Positions 1-9,308 of a DNA stretch of 64,000 nucleotides are shown in pieces. Each line of letters opens with the position of its first letter. The first letter of the stretch is position 1. The stretch is from an uncultured Pelagibacteraceae bacterium. GTDB lineage: Bacteria > Pseudomonadota > Alphaproteobacteria > Pelagibacterales > AG-422-B15. A program made the translations under genes and the position numbers. The stretch spans positions 98,572 to 162,571 of the forward strand of contig CACFYZ010000002.1 of the NCBI GenBank assembly GCA_902570675.1, in the 5' to 3' direction. The notes under the pieces are model-generated. The model was given only the letters and a program-made list of their open reading frames with translations, was not told the DNA's origin and did not search any database.

Positions 1-240
1 TTCCTGAACGTTATCAAAACCAAAGACATCAGAAGAGGTCAAGTCCGCCCCAGCAATAAAAGCATCTTTGGCACTTCTAAGCACTATTCCTTTTACAGAG
101 TCATCAGAAATTAACTTTTCAATAATTGCTCTATATTCACCAAGTGATTGGAAATTTAATACGTTCATAGAACGTTTTTCTAAATCCCACGTTACAACCG
201 CAACGCCATCAGTGTCTATTTCATAAGTTACATCAGCCAT
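1..240 (-). CDS. 3-hydroxyacyl-CoA dehydrogenase / enoyl-CoA hydratase (FadJ/FadB-like), N-terminal fragment truncated by window edge
   Basis: Reverse-strand reading MADVTYEIDTDGVAVVTWDLEKRSMNVLNFQSLGEYRAIIEKLISDDSVKGIVLRSAKDAFIAGADLTS; crotonase-type N-terminus; lies just downstream of a thiolase gene. Confidence 0.8.
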   Translation of the reverse strand, partial: MADVTYEIDTDGVAVVTWDLEKRSMNVLNFQSLGEYRAIIEKLISDDSVKGIVLRSAKDAFIAGADLTSSDVFGFDNVQE

Positions 241-265
241 GTTTGTTGTCCTAAAAGTTTAATTA

Positions 266-1474
266 TTATACGCGCTCGATAACTGTAGCTGTTCCCATAC
301 CGCCACCGACACACAAAGTTGCAAGAGCTGTTGACTTATTACTTCTTTCCAGTTCATCAAGGACTGTACCTAAAATCATAGCTCCAGTAGCACCAAGTGG
401 ATGACCCATTGCAATTGCACCACCATTAACATTAATATCAGAGTGATCAATTCCCATATGTTCCATGTATCTTAATACTACAACAGCAAAAGCTTCATTT
501 AATTCCCACAAATCAATATCACTTTTACTCATGCCTAAATTTTTTAAGAGTTTGTCAGATACATACCCAGGACCAGTTAGCATGATGCTAGGCTCAGAAC
601 CAGTGGAAGCAAAACCTTTTATTTTCGCACGCGGTTTAAGGCCATATTTATCACCCATTTCTTTATTTCCCAATAATATACCTGCAGCCCCATCAACAAT
701 TCCGGATGAGTTACCAGCAGTATGTACGTGATTTACTGCTTCTACTTCAGGATACCTTTGTTGAATAGTTGAATCAAATCCAGCCATTTCTCCCATCATA
801 GCAAATGATGGATCAAGGGAGCCAAGTGACTGCATTGTAGCATCTGGTCTCATATGTTCATCATGATCGAGGATAGTTAAACCGTTAATATCCTTTACAG
901 GTGTAATTGAGTTTGAAAATCTTTTCTCGTCCCATGCTTTTTTTGCTCTTTTTTGACTTTCTACTGCATAGCTATCAACATCATCTCTTGAGAATCCGTA
1001 TTTCGTTGCAATTAAATCAGCACTAATGCCTTGAGGAACAAAATAATTTTTAATTGCGACTGTAGGATCCGCAACCATTGCTCCACCATCAGAGCCCATG
1101 GGGACACGGGACATTGACTCAACTCCACCGCCAATCGACATTTGAGACTGCCCAGACATAACTTGAGCTGCAGCCATGTTGGTAGCTTCTAAACCAGAAG
1201 CGCAGAATCTATTTATTTGCACACCAGACACAGACTGATCGTAATCTGCATTAAGAACGGCAGTTCTTGCTATACATGCACCCTGTTCGCCAACCGGTGC
1301 GACGCAACCTAAGACGACATCGTCTACATCGGCAGTATCAATTTTTGTTCTATCTTTAATATTGTTCAAAACTTGTGTAGCAAGTTCAAGCGCAGTCACC
1401 TCATGAAGAGTTCCATTCTTTTTACCTTTTCCGCGAGGTGTTCTTACCGTGTCATAAATATAGCAATCAGTCAT
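266..1474 (-). CDS. acetyl-CoA C-acyltransferase (thiolase, FadA-like)
   Basis: Thiolase motifs: [39 protein letters not shown]. Confidence 0.95.
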   Translation of the reverse strand: MTDCYIYDTVRTPRGKGKKNGTLHEVTALELATQVLNNIKDRTKIDTADVDDVVLGCVAPVGEQGACIARTAVLNADYDQSVSGVQINRFCASGLEATNMAAAQVMSGQSQMSIGGGVESMSRVPMGSDGGAMVADPTVAIKNYFVPQGISADLIATKYGFSRDDVDSYAVESQKRAKKAWDEKRFSNSITPVKDINGLTILDHDEHMRPDATMQSLGSLDPSFAMMGEMAGFDSTIQQRYPEVEAVNHVHTAGNSSGIVDGAAGILLGNKEMGDKYGLKPRAKIKGFASTGSEPSIMLTGPGYVSDKLLKNLGMSKSDIDLWELNEAFAVVVLRYMEHMGIDHSDINVNGGAIAMGHPLGATGAMILGTVLDELERSNKSTALATLCVGGGMGTATVIERV

Positions 1475-1610
1475 TTAATAGCTCCAAAATTAATAAGTCT
1501 GACGATTATAATAATTCAAAAGTATCTAACAATAGTAAATATGAGCCTCAACAATAATTTACATAATAAAAAAGCATATTAAATCAATGCTTTAGTAAAA
1601 GTTAGGTTAG

Positions 1611-2366
1611 TCAAATTGTCATATCTGCAAAACTGACCTTGTCGGGAGAGCCATTAGCGTACCTATAAATAGGTTTAGAAGATCCTACTTTTGGTTGAAA
1701 ACTTGGTAACGCAATCATTGTAGATGAGACTGTTTGAAAGCCCATTTCAGTTTTTACACACATAGCACTTAATGGATTATTGTCATCCGAATATGTACTG
1801 CCTAACAACATTTCCCAGTCTTGCCATTCATCTCTTCCAGGCTTTGGCTCTGAAGATAACGCAAATTTGGATAAATAAGTTTTAATTCTTTTTGAATTTA
1901 AATCATTTCTATCATACGCAGTGATGATTGAAATTCCATCTGGGATATTAAAGTACTCGATAAGAGAATTTTTTTCATCTGACTTTATCCAGTAAGCATT
2001 TAAATTGTCAGCAATAAACATATTGAAACCTCGATAAGAGTCTTTTTCTATTTCAATGATTGCGTTTAATGACTCGGATGCATCTGCATGATCCAGCGCG
2101 TCGAGAACTAATTCACCTCTACTTCTTTTATTTTTCATTGGACCTAAACTATTCATCCTGTTCATAATTGCAGCTACTACACCAAAATCATTTATGCCAA
2201 TCCATGTGCCTCCCGCAGTTAAATCTTTACCTGCAAACACGTGAGGTCTATCTTCCCAATGTCTTCCAGGGGGTAATGCCTCCCTGTTTTGCATTTCATC
2301 ACGATTAGCTCCAATGATAATGGGCCATTCTGAATCACTTTGTTTTAAAATTACTATCGAACACAT
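1611..2366 (-). CDS. NRDE / TANGO2 family protein
   Basis: MCSIVIL...WPIIIGANRDE: Cys2 plus NRDE motif. Confidence 0.85.
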   Translation of the reverse strand: MCSIVILKQSDSEWPIIIGANRDEMQNREALPPGRHWEDRPHVFAGKDLTAGGTWIGINDFGVVAAIMNRMNSLGPMKNKRSRGELVLDALDHADASESLNAIIEIEKDSYRGFNMFIADNLNAYWIKSDEKNSLIEYFNIPDGISIITAYDRNDLNSKRIKTYLSKFALSSEPKPGRDEWQDWEMLLGSTYSDDNNPLSAMCVKTEMGFQTVSSTMIALPSFQPKVGSSKPIYRYANGSPDKVSFADMTI

Positions 2367-2402
2367 TTGATTTCTTATATATCCTTACTAATTAATTGTA
2401 TC

Positions 2403-3248
2403 ATGGAAAATAAAAAAACAGCTCTAATTGTTGAAGGTGGTGGGCAAAGAGGAGTTTTTTCGTTTGGTATTACAGATACATTTATTAAAAGAAACTATGA
2501 TCCATTTGATATTTATATAGGCGTATCAAATGGTGTTGCAGTTCTGTGCTGGTACCTCATAAGAGAAACAGACAATAATCTTGAAAAAATGCTTTATGCT
2601 GCCCGTGGTGATTACCTCGATTATAAAAATCTTTTCACAGGTGGGGATATAATCAAATTCCATAAAATGTATGAGGACGGTGAGAAACTGTTTAAGCCAA
2701 ATATGGAAAAAATTAGAAAAACTGTACAAGGCAAGAAGTACATTGCAGTAGTGACTGATGCATTAAGTGCGCAAGCCGAGTATCATGAGTTTGGAGACGA
2801 TGAATGGATGCCTAAAATGATAGCATCAGGTACATTACCTGTACTAGTTAGAACACCTAGCATGATAGACGGATGTCGTAAATTTGACGGGGGTGTAGCT
2901 GATCCATTGCCTGTAAAAAAAGCCTACGACCTCGGAGCAAAGAGAATTATAGTTATTAGGACTTATGAAGAAAAATTTAAGAGAAAACTAAAACTTGAAA
3001 ATTATATTGGAGCATTTTTTTCCAAAGAGTATCCTGAACTTAGAAAGGCCTTACTTAAGCATGATAAAACTTATAATAGTGCTTTAGATTTTATACAAAA
3101 TCCCCCTTCTGATTGTGAAGTGATCCAGTTATGTCCACCAACACGACTTAAGTCAAAAAGAGACTCTAAAAATGTTGATGTTCTAAAAGCTGATTATAAT
3201 TTAGGACAGAGAGTTGCAGAAAATTATCTTAGTAATTTAGAGAATTGA
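2403..3248 (+). CDS. patatin-like phospholipase family protein
   Basis: GGGQRGVFSFG oxyanion loop, GVSNG nucleophile elbow, DGGVADPLPV Asp; start placed at internal ATG 2403. Confidence 0.88.
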   Translation: MENKKTALIVEGGGQRGVFSFGITDTFIKRNYDPFDIYIGVSNGVAVLCWYLIRETDNNLEKMLYAARGDYLDYKNLFTGGDIIKFHKMYEDGEKLFKPNMEKIRKTVQGKKYIAVVTDALSAQAEYHEFGDDEWMPKMIASGTLPVLVRTPSMIDGCRKFDGGVADPLPVKKAYDLGAKRIIVIRTYEEKFKRKLKLENYIGAFFSKEYPELRKALLKHDKTYNSALDFIQNPPSDCEVIQLCPPTRLKSKRDSKNVDVLKADYNLGQRVAENYLSNLEN

Positions 3249-4199
3249 TCGTAAAAATTTATTAATTTTATCCTCAACTAAAGTAGTGGTTTCAGAAGGA
3301 AAGGCATTAAAAGCGTGATCTGCTCCAGGTACGATTATAATTTCTGCATTCGAACCATAACTTAGCCATCGGCCATACATAAATAGTGAGTCATCTAGTA
3401 ATAAATCTCTTGTTCCAACAGTAAATAATGCTGGGGGCATGCCCGTTAAATCTCCTTGTATAGGTGAAACGTCAGGTAAGCTTTTATCTATATCTCCTTG
3501 AAAGTATGAATCTCTAAATTTTCTAATCATTGCATACGATAATAAGAATATATCTTCAGAACCTTCTTGTCTAATTGCACTTGGTGTAAGACGAGCATCA
3601 TAAGAGCCGTAAATAAGATTAGCACCCTTAATATTATCCAATAGTCCTTTGCTCTTCAGTCGCAGCAATATAACTGCGGACAAATTTGCCCCAGCCGACT
3701 CACCACCGATAACAATGTTTTCTGTATTAAATTCATTTTTTGAATTTTCTATTAGCCAAATGGCTGCTGTTTCACAATCATCTGGAGCAGCTGGATAAGG
3801 ATTAGTTGGTGCCAGACGATATTCTACACTTACTACAACACAATTAAGATCATTTGACATTTTTTCTAAAGATTGGTCCTGCATATCTGCGGCGCCAATA
3901 CAGTGACCGCCGCCGTGTATGTGCATGTAAATAAAATCGGGACTATCACAATTAAATATTCTGACTAATACTTTCTGATCACCATATCCCACTTCTCTAT
4001 TTTCAGCATGTTTAGAGTGTGGCTGGAAGGCAAGTAATCCTCCGCCTTGTCTTCTAATTTCTTGCAAAACATCAAATGGTATTTCATGTGATGGCGGCGC
4101 ATTGGATAGTAAATTCTTTATATGATCATTCATTTCATGAATGTCTTTTGATATATTTTTCTGATCAAAAGCTTCCGAGGAAATAGAGGTGAATAACAT
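3237..4199 (-). CDS. alpha/beta hydrolase, HSL-type esterase
   Basis: HGGGH, GGESAGANLS, GADHAFNAFP motifs. Confidence 0.9.
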   Translation of the reverse strand: MLFTSISSEAFDQKNISKDIHEMNDHIKNLLSNAPPSHEIPFDVLQEIRRQGGGLLAFQPHSKHAENREVGYGDQKVLVRIFNCDSPDFIYMHIHGGGHCIGAADMQDQSLEKMSNDLNCVVVSVEYRLAPTNPYPAAPDDCETAAIWLIENSKNEFNTENIVIGGESAGANLSAVILLRLKSKGLLDNIKGANLIYGSYDARLTPSAIRQEGSEDIFLLSYAMIRKFRDSYFQGDIDKSLPDVSPIQGDLTGMPPALFTVGTRDLLLDDSLFMYGRWLSYGSNAEIIIVPGADHAFNAFPSETTTLVEDKINKFLRSIL

Positions 4200-4203
4200 T
4201 ACT

Positions 4204-4806
4204 TTATGTACGAGTTCGAATGTAGTTAAAAGTTCTATTCAAAATTAAAACATAAATTGGTAAAAATGCTAGGTAACAAACCACTAGTTTAAGAATAAAA
4301 TCATTAAAAGCTATCACATCCCAATTTTCACGCATAAAGTCATCCGCAGAATTATAAAATGCTACACCATAAAATAGATATGTATCAATTAATTGGGCGA
4401 AAAAAGTACTAATAACAGGCGCAAGATACCAATAAGAGTTCAAATTTAAGCCATCATCTCCGACTCTTTCTCTTACTTTTGAAAATACAAACACATCAAG
4501 TAATTGACCGATTGAGTAGGCCAAAACAGATGCGATCGCTATTCTAATATCAGCAAATATATATGAGATTATAAAAGCAGGTATAAACGCGTAGCTAATA
4601 ACTTTCCGTGCATTCGCTGCATTTGACAGTCTTACAGTTAAATCTGTAGCTAAAACGATAATTGGAAACGTAAATGTTCCAATTGTATAATCCAAACCAA
4701 ATATATTAATTGGAAATTGTACTAAATAATTTGAGATAGCAATAATAAAGCAATGCCCTAAAACTAAATAGGCTATTAATCTTCTATTAAGATCCATAAA
4801 ACTCAT
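4204..4806 (-). CDS. queuosine precursor transporter / VUT family (YhhQ-like)
   Basis: Multi-TM protein with TFTFPIIVLATDLTVRLSNAANARKVI and YSIGQLLDVFVFSKVRE, typical of YhhQ. Confidence 0.82.
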   Translation of the reverse strand: MSFMDLNRRLIAYLVLGHCFIIAISNYLVQFPINIFGLDYTIGTFTFPIIVLATDLTVRLSNAANARKVISYAFIPAFIISYIFADIRIAIASVLAYSIGQLLDVFVFSKVRERVGDDGLNLNSYWYLAPVISTFFAQLIDTYLFYGVAFYNSADDFMRENWDVIAFNDFILKLVVCYLAFLPIYVLILNRTFNYIRTRT

Positions 4807-5407
4807 AATTAATCCATATAATCGTTAAAACAAGTAAAGTTGCCATTAAGCCATTAAATTTTTTAATTGTAGCCTTTGACTTTATGAAATTATTCAAGAA
4901 AACGCCCACGGACGTCCAGGTAAGAACTGAAAATGTATTAGATATTGTAAACCCTAAAAGGATAAACAACATTCCTTCAAGAAAACTATTTATAAACGCA
5001 AAGCTTTTATAGTCAGTATAAATAGAAATGGTCGTAATTGCCATCATAACACCTTTTGGATTAACATATTGAAAAAGGGATGACTCAATAAATGTTATTG
5101 GTTTTGATCGATCGTCATTATCAGAGCTAAAAGTAAAATAAATTCTATAAGACAAATACAACAAATATAATGAGCCCAGTATTTGTAGGATAGTTTGTGC
5201 AATTGGATAGCTTGTAAAAATTGATATTAACCCCAATCCCATCACAATTAATAAAGTTAAAAACCCAAAGATAACACCTGCCATATGCGGAATTGTTTTT
5301 ACATAACCAAAGTTTTTTCCAGAAGCAGTTAGCATTATGTTATTTGGTCCGGGGGTGCCAGATTGAATAACGCATAACAATAGTAACGGAAAAAAATACT
5401 CAATCAT
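4787..5407 (-). CDS. LysE family translocator
   Basis: SGTPGPNNIMLTASGKNFGYVKTIPHMAGVIFGF; multi-TM LysE/RhtB signature. Confidence 0.87.
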   Translation of the reverse strand: MIEYFFPLLLLCVIQSGTPGPNNIMLTASGKNFGYVKTIPHMAGVIFGFLTLLIVMGLGLISIFTSYPIAQTILQILGSLYLLYLSYRIYFTFSSDNDDRSKPITFIESSLFQYVNPKGVMMAITTISIYTDYKSFAFINSFLEGMLFILLGFTISNTFSVLTWTSVGVFLNNFIKSKATIKKFNGLMATLLVLTIIWINYEFYGS

Positions 5408-5419
5408 TAATGAGCCCTT

Positions 5420-5935
5420 TTATAGAACTATGAAATAAATTGAAGTTATAAAGACAATAATTGAAGGTAAAATTAAATTATGAAGATTTTCATCAACTTT
5501 ATATGTCCTCACTACACCATTAATCTTGAAGGGTAGATGCTTATCTTTACCGGGTAAAAGTTTAAGTTTCTTGCCAAATGTATACAAAAAAGGAGTTCTC
5601 CCTCCAGGATCAGATAGTTTGCCTTTAAATAATGGCATACTCAATAATGTGATCAAAAACGAGCCTACAAATCCAGCGTACCAGAAAAGCCAGAATAGTA
5701 ATTGATATGGATAGTAAAAGTTTGAAATATTAATCCATAGAACAATCAAATTTAATATCATTATTGGATAGAAACCTAGGACTTGCCAAACCACATGAAA
5801 ACGTGCATGTCCTGTCCAATCGGGATGAGTTGCATGGGTCCTATTAAAATCAGCGATTGTAGGGCCAATTGTTAATGTGACTGTTATAATCGTAAATATA
5901 ATTCTCGGTATAAAATTTTGATCGTAAAGATCCAT
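5420..5935 (-). CDS. DUF6640-like integral membrane protein
   Basis: Several TM helices with TIADFNRTHATHPDWTGHARFHVVWQV; ATG at 5935 preferred because the longer ORF overlaps the upstream gene. Confidence 0.6.
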   Translation of the reverse strand: MDLYDQNFIPRIIFTIITVTLTIGPTIADFNRTHATHPDWTGHARFHVVWQVLGFYPIMILNLIVLWINISNFYYPYQLLFWLFWYAGFVGSFLITLLSMPLFKGKLSDPGGRTPFLYTFGKKLKLLPGKDKHLPFKINGVVRTYKVDENLHNLILPSIIVFITSIYFIVL

Positions 5936-5939
5936 ACAT

Positions 5940-6632
5940 CTATTTAAATTTTTTACGCATATTGACTGCTGCTTGAATTCCTGCAACTGGTTTCTTTCCC
6001 TTTGGAACTGTGTTTCCTTTTTTTGTTAGGTTTTCAAGCGAATCTCCGTTTTTATACATTTGATAGAGTATATCGATATCCATATTCGTACCAACTGGCT
6101 CTTCAGGAAATCCTCTAGCAGAAATTTCATTTTTATATTCTTCATTGTTTGTCCAATGTTCAAAAAACAATTCTACAAGATTACCGTCTGGATCTTTATA
6201 ATACATGCCCGTTATCCATCCGTGGTTAATTGTCCAGTAAGGTTCAAGACCCCTATCCTTTGCTTTATGATAAAATTCAAACCATTTATCTATCGGGTTT
6301 AGACAATAAGAGATATGATCCAATCCAATAGTTGTTGGAATATTTTTATTAAGCCAGTTTCTAAGAGCTAAAATAATCTTTGAAATAATTCCTAATTTCT
6401 TTACTCCTGGTTCAGTATTTGCAATTGCAATACGGTGATGTTCTTCATCAAAAGCTAAAAAAGCAATATCATTACTTTTATACATTGGTTTACAACCAAA
6501 AAGTTTTTCATAAAATTCGACCATTGCATTGTAATTTTGAGTTTTAAATGCAACATGGTGAAAACTGTCAGGAGCATAGTCTGATTTATATTTTTTATAT
6601 AAATCAAAATTTAATATTACTTGATCTTTCAT
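5940..6632 (-). CDS. VOC family protein (extradiol dioxygenase/glyoxalase fold)
   Basis: FHHVAF, LDHISY, GMYYKDPDGNLVELFFE: paired beta-alpha-beta-beta-beta modules with candidate H/H/E metal ligands. Confidence 0.85.
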   Translation of the reverse strand: MKDQVILNFDLYKKYKSDYAPDSFHHVAFKTQNYNAMVEFYEKLFGCKPMYKSNDIAFLAFDEEHHRIAIANTEPGVKKLGIISKIILALRNWLNKNIPTTIGLDHISYCLNPIDKWFEFYHKAKDRGLEPYWTINHGWITGMYYKDPDGNLVELFFEHWTNNEEYKNEISARGFPEEPVGTNMDIDILYQMYKNGDSLENLTKKGNTVPKGKKPVAGIQAAVNMRKKFK

Positions 6633-6635
6633 ATA

Positions 6636-8375
6636 TTATGCAGTCCAAAACCAATCGGGGCCGGGTAAATGAAGAACGTGATTTTCTAAACCGATCTCCT
6701 TATCTGCTAGTCTATTACATTTATTATTCATGGCCATTAATAATTCTCTATTATTTTCATCTTTTGCTAAATCATTCATTTCAAACGGATCATTTTCTAA
6801 ATCATATAATTGATAGTCAGCATTGTATTTAGATAATTCATAAAAATTTATGGGTATGTTATTTTGACGAGGCGAAAAAAATCTTAAAAATTTGTACTTT
6901 TTATCAACTACGCCCTTGTAATTAAGTGGGGGCGTAAAATTTGGTAAAAAATTACCCTTAGACATAAAAGCTTTTGCTTTTTCCCAATAGCCTTCAGCAA
7001 GCCCTGTATGTCGAAATTTTTCTGCAACCTGAAAAACTGCTGGGATAATTTGAACACCATGAATTAGATGGCCTTCTTGGTTACGTACATTGTCATACTT
7101 AACATTTTCAACTAGTTCTGCATAGCTGTTGCCTTTTAATTCAGGGTGTTTATCTCTTAGTTCAGATTTACTAAGTCCAGTAAACTCTAACAATGTTGGA
7201 ACAATATCAATGTTTGATATTAATGAATTACATTTTCTCTGTTCTTTCAAATCTGGATGATAAACAAGAGTTGGAACTCTGATGGACTCTTCCCACGAAA
7301 CTATTTTTCCTCTTGAACCTTGTTGACCAAGCATTTCTCCATGATCAGAAATCATAAAGATAATTGTATTATCCATTTGACCAGTCTCCTGTAGAGAATG
7401 AATCAGTTTCATCATATGTCTATCCACATCACGTAAGCAGTTAAAATAATAATTACAAAACCTTCTCCATAGATCGGGTCGGTTATATGAGATCTCACCA
7501 TATGCTATATTCATGATCTCGGTTCCAAAATCGTCTGTGCCAATAAATCTTGGACCAAAATTTTCAGGAAAATCGAACTCGTGTTCTTTTTGATATATGG
7601 GGTCATTTGGGGCAAACTTTTGGTTCTCTGCAATGAAACCTGTACCTAATATTTCAGGAGATGCTCGAAAAAACATTATATCATGAGGGTTAACAAAATT
7701 CACAAATGCGGACCAAGGCTTTTCAATGCCCTTTTTTTCCCTAATGAATCTTGAGGTGGACTCTGCGGTTAATCCATCAAACTTGTAACCTCCCTGTCCT
7801 AAATCACGCTCGCCAGGTTGATCTGAATTATCAAAACCATAGTTAGCAAACATTTTTTTCATACCCTCGTATCCAAGAGCGTTTTCATTGACGTTGCTAT
7901 CAGTAATATTTGTCAAATGCCATTTACCAAAATAACCTGTTTCGTAGTTCTGGTTTCTTAAAAGGTGACCGATCGTATTAACATTATCATACAATCCTGG
8001 TACCCAAGGGGTAACAGTATTATCCCATACGCCAGTAAACTGAACATGTTGACCCGTATAAACTGAACTACGAGCAGGTGAACAGATTGGTGTGGAAGTA
8101 TAAGACCTATTAAAATACGTAGAGATGCTCTCAAGGTATCTTCTAGCCGGTAAATCTACACTTTTTGGAATATAAGGCCATGCTCGCTCTTGGTCATTTA
8201 GTATTAATAAAACATTATAATTTTTTGTTTTTAAGTAAGCTGGAGCTTGTTGAGTCATAAGAATAGAGCTCATACCAGCAAGAGCAACTGTTGCAGTAGT
8301 TTGTTTAATAAAGGATCGTCTTGAAATTTTCTTAGTCACACAAAAAAGAATATACAATAATTTGTCTTGATACAA
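6636..8375 (-). CDS. type I sulfatase with Tat-like signal
   Basis: SRRSFIKQTTATVALAGM Tat-like leader; CSPARSSVYTGQ formylglycine motif (C-x-P-x-R); GYFGKWHL; MISDHGEMLGQQG. Confidence 0.93.
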   Translation of the reverse strand: MYQDKLLYILFCVTKKISRRSFIKQTTATVALAGMSSILMTQQAPAYLKTKNYNVLLILNDQERAWPYIPKSVDLPARRYLESISTYFNRSYTSTPICSPARSSVYTGQHVQFTGVWDNTVTPWVPGLYDNVNTIGHLLRNQNYETGYFGKWHLTNITDSNVNENALGYEGMKKMFANYGFDNSDQPGERDLGQGGYKFDGLTAESTSRFIREKKGIEKPWSAFVNFVNPHDIMFFRASPEILGTGFIAENQKFAPNDPIYQKEHEFDFPENFGPRFIGTDDFGTEIMNIAYGEISYNRPDLWRRFCNYYFNCLRDVDRHMMKLIHSLQETGQMDNTIIFMISDHGEMLGQQGSRGKIVSWEESIRVPTLVYHPDLKEQRKCNSLISNIDIVPTLLEFTGLSKSELRDKHPELKGNSYAELVENVKYDNVRNQEGHLIHGVQIIPAVFQVAEKFRHTGLAEGYWEKAKAFMSKGNFLPNFTPPLNYKGVVDKKYKFLRFFSPRQNNIPINFYELSKYNADYQLYDLENDPFEMNDLAKDENNRELLMAMNNKCNRLADKEIGLENHVLHLPGPDWFWTA

Positions 8376-8409
8376 TTCTAGCTTTTAGATAATCATATAC
8401 AGTAAGTTT

Positions 8410-9303
8410 ATGAAATTAGTAACTTTTTCACATAATAATGCATTAGGTATCGGTGCGGTCAAAGATGATCAAATTATAAGTTTTGCCAAATCATCTCTGC
8501 CTAAAAATATGATTGACTTTATTGAGCTAGGGAATGAGGGACTTGATACAGCTAATGATCTTATTGAAAAAGGGGATGAGAAAATAGAGATAGGTAAAGT
8601 TGAATTACTTGCACCTATTCCTAAGCCAAACAAAATACTTGCCGTAGGATTAAATTATAAAGAACATAAAGATGAAGTTGCAGAAACAGCAGCGAAGACT
8701 ATTGGCAAGGCACAAGAAAAATACCCAAATATATTTAATAAACAAAATAGCTCAGTTATTGGACCTTATGATTTAATTCATAGGCCAAGAGCATCTGAAT
8801 TTTTAGATTATGAAGGAGAGTTAGGTTTTATAATTGGCAAGAAATGTCGTCATGTTCCTTATGAAAGTGCCGCAAATGTGATTTATGGATACACAGTTGT
8901 GAATGACGTTACTATTAGAGATTGGCAGATGCGCGGCCCTCCTATGACAATGACAATGGGTAAGTCATGGGATACTCATTGCCCTTTTGGACCTTACCTT
9001 GTAACCAGTGACGAGGTAGGTGATCCTCATGAGTTAAAACTTGAGACGCATGTTAATGGTGAATTAAGACAATCTGCTTCAACAAGTGATTTAATTTTTG
9101 ATTGCTTTACTCTTGTAGAGTACTTATCAACTGCATTTACTCTTGAGCCAGGCGATTTAATTCCAACTGGAACTCCAGCAGGATCAGCAGTAATGACCAG
9201 AAACTGGCTTAAAGCAGATGATGAGATAAAAATTGAAATTGAGAAATTGGGCTTCATAAAAAATAAAGTTATTGAAGAGCCAGAAGATACACCAAGATAT
9301 TAA
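8410..9303 (+). CDS. fumarylacetoacetate hydrolase family protein
   Basis: ILAVGLNYKEH, LDYEGELGFIIGKKCR, GYTVVNDVTIRDWQ, SWDTHCPFGPYL, DLIPTGTPAGS. Confidence 0.95.
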   Translation: MKLVTFSHNNALGIGAVKDDQIISFAKSSLPKNMIDFIELGNEGLDTANDLIEKGDEKIEIGKVELLAPIPKPNKILAVGLNYKEHKDEVAETAAKTIGKAQEKYPNIFNKQNSSVIGPYDLIHRPRASEFLDYEGELGFIIGKKCRHVPYESAANVIYGYTVVNDVTIRDWQMRGPPMTMTMGKSWDTHCPFGPYLVTSDEVGDPHELKLETHVNGELRQSASTSDLIFDCFTLVEYLSTAFTLEPGDLIPTGTPAGSAVMTRNWLKADDEIKIEIEKLGFIKNKVIEEPEDTPRY

Positions 9304-9308
9304 GTCTA

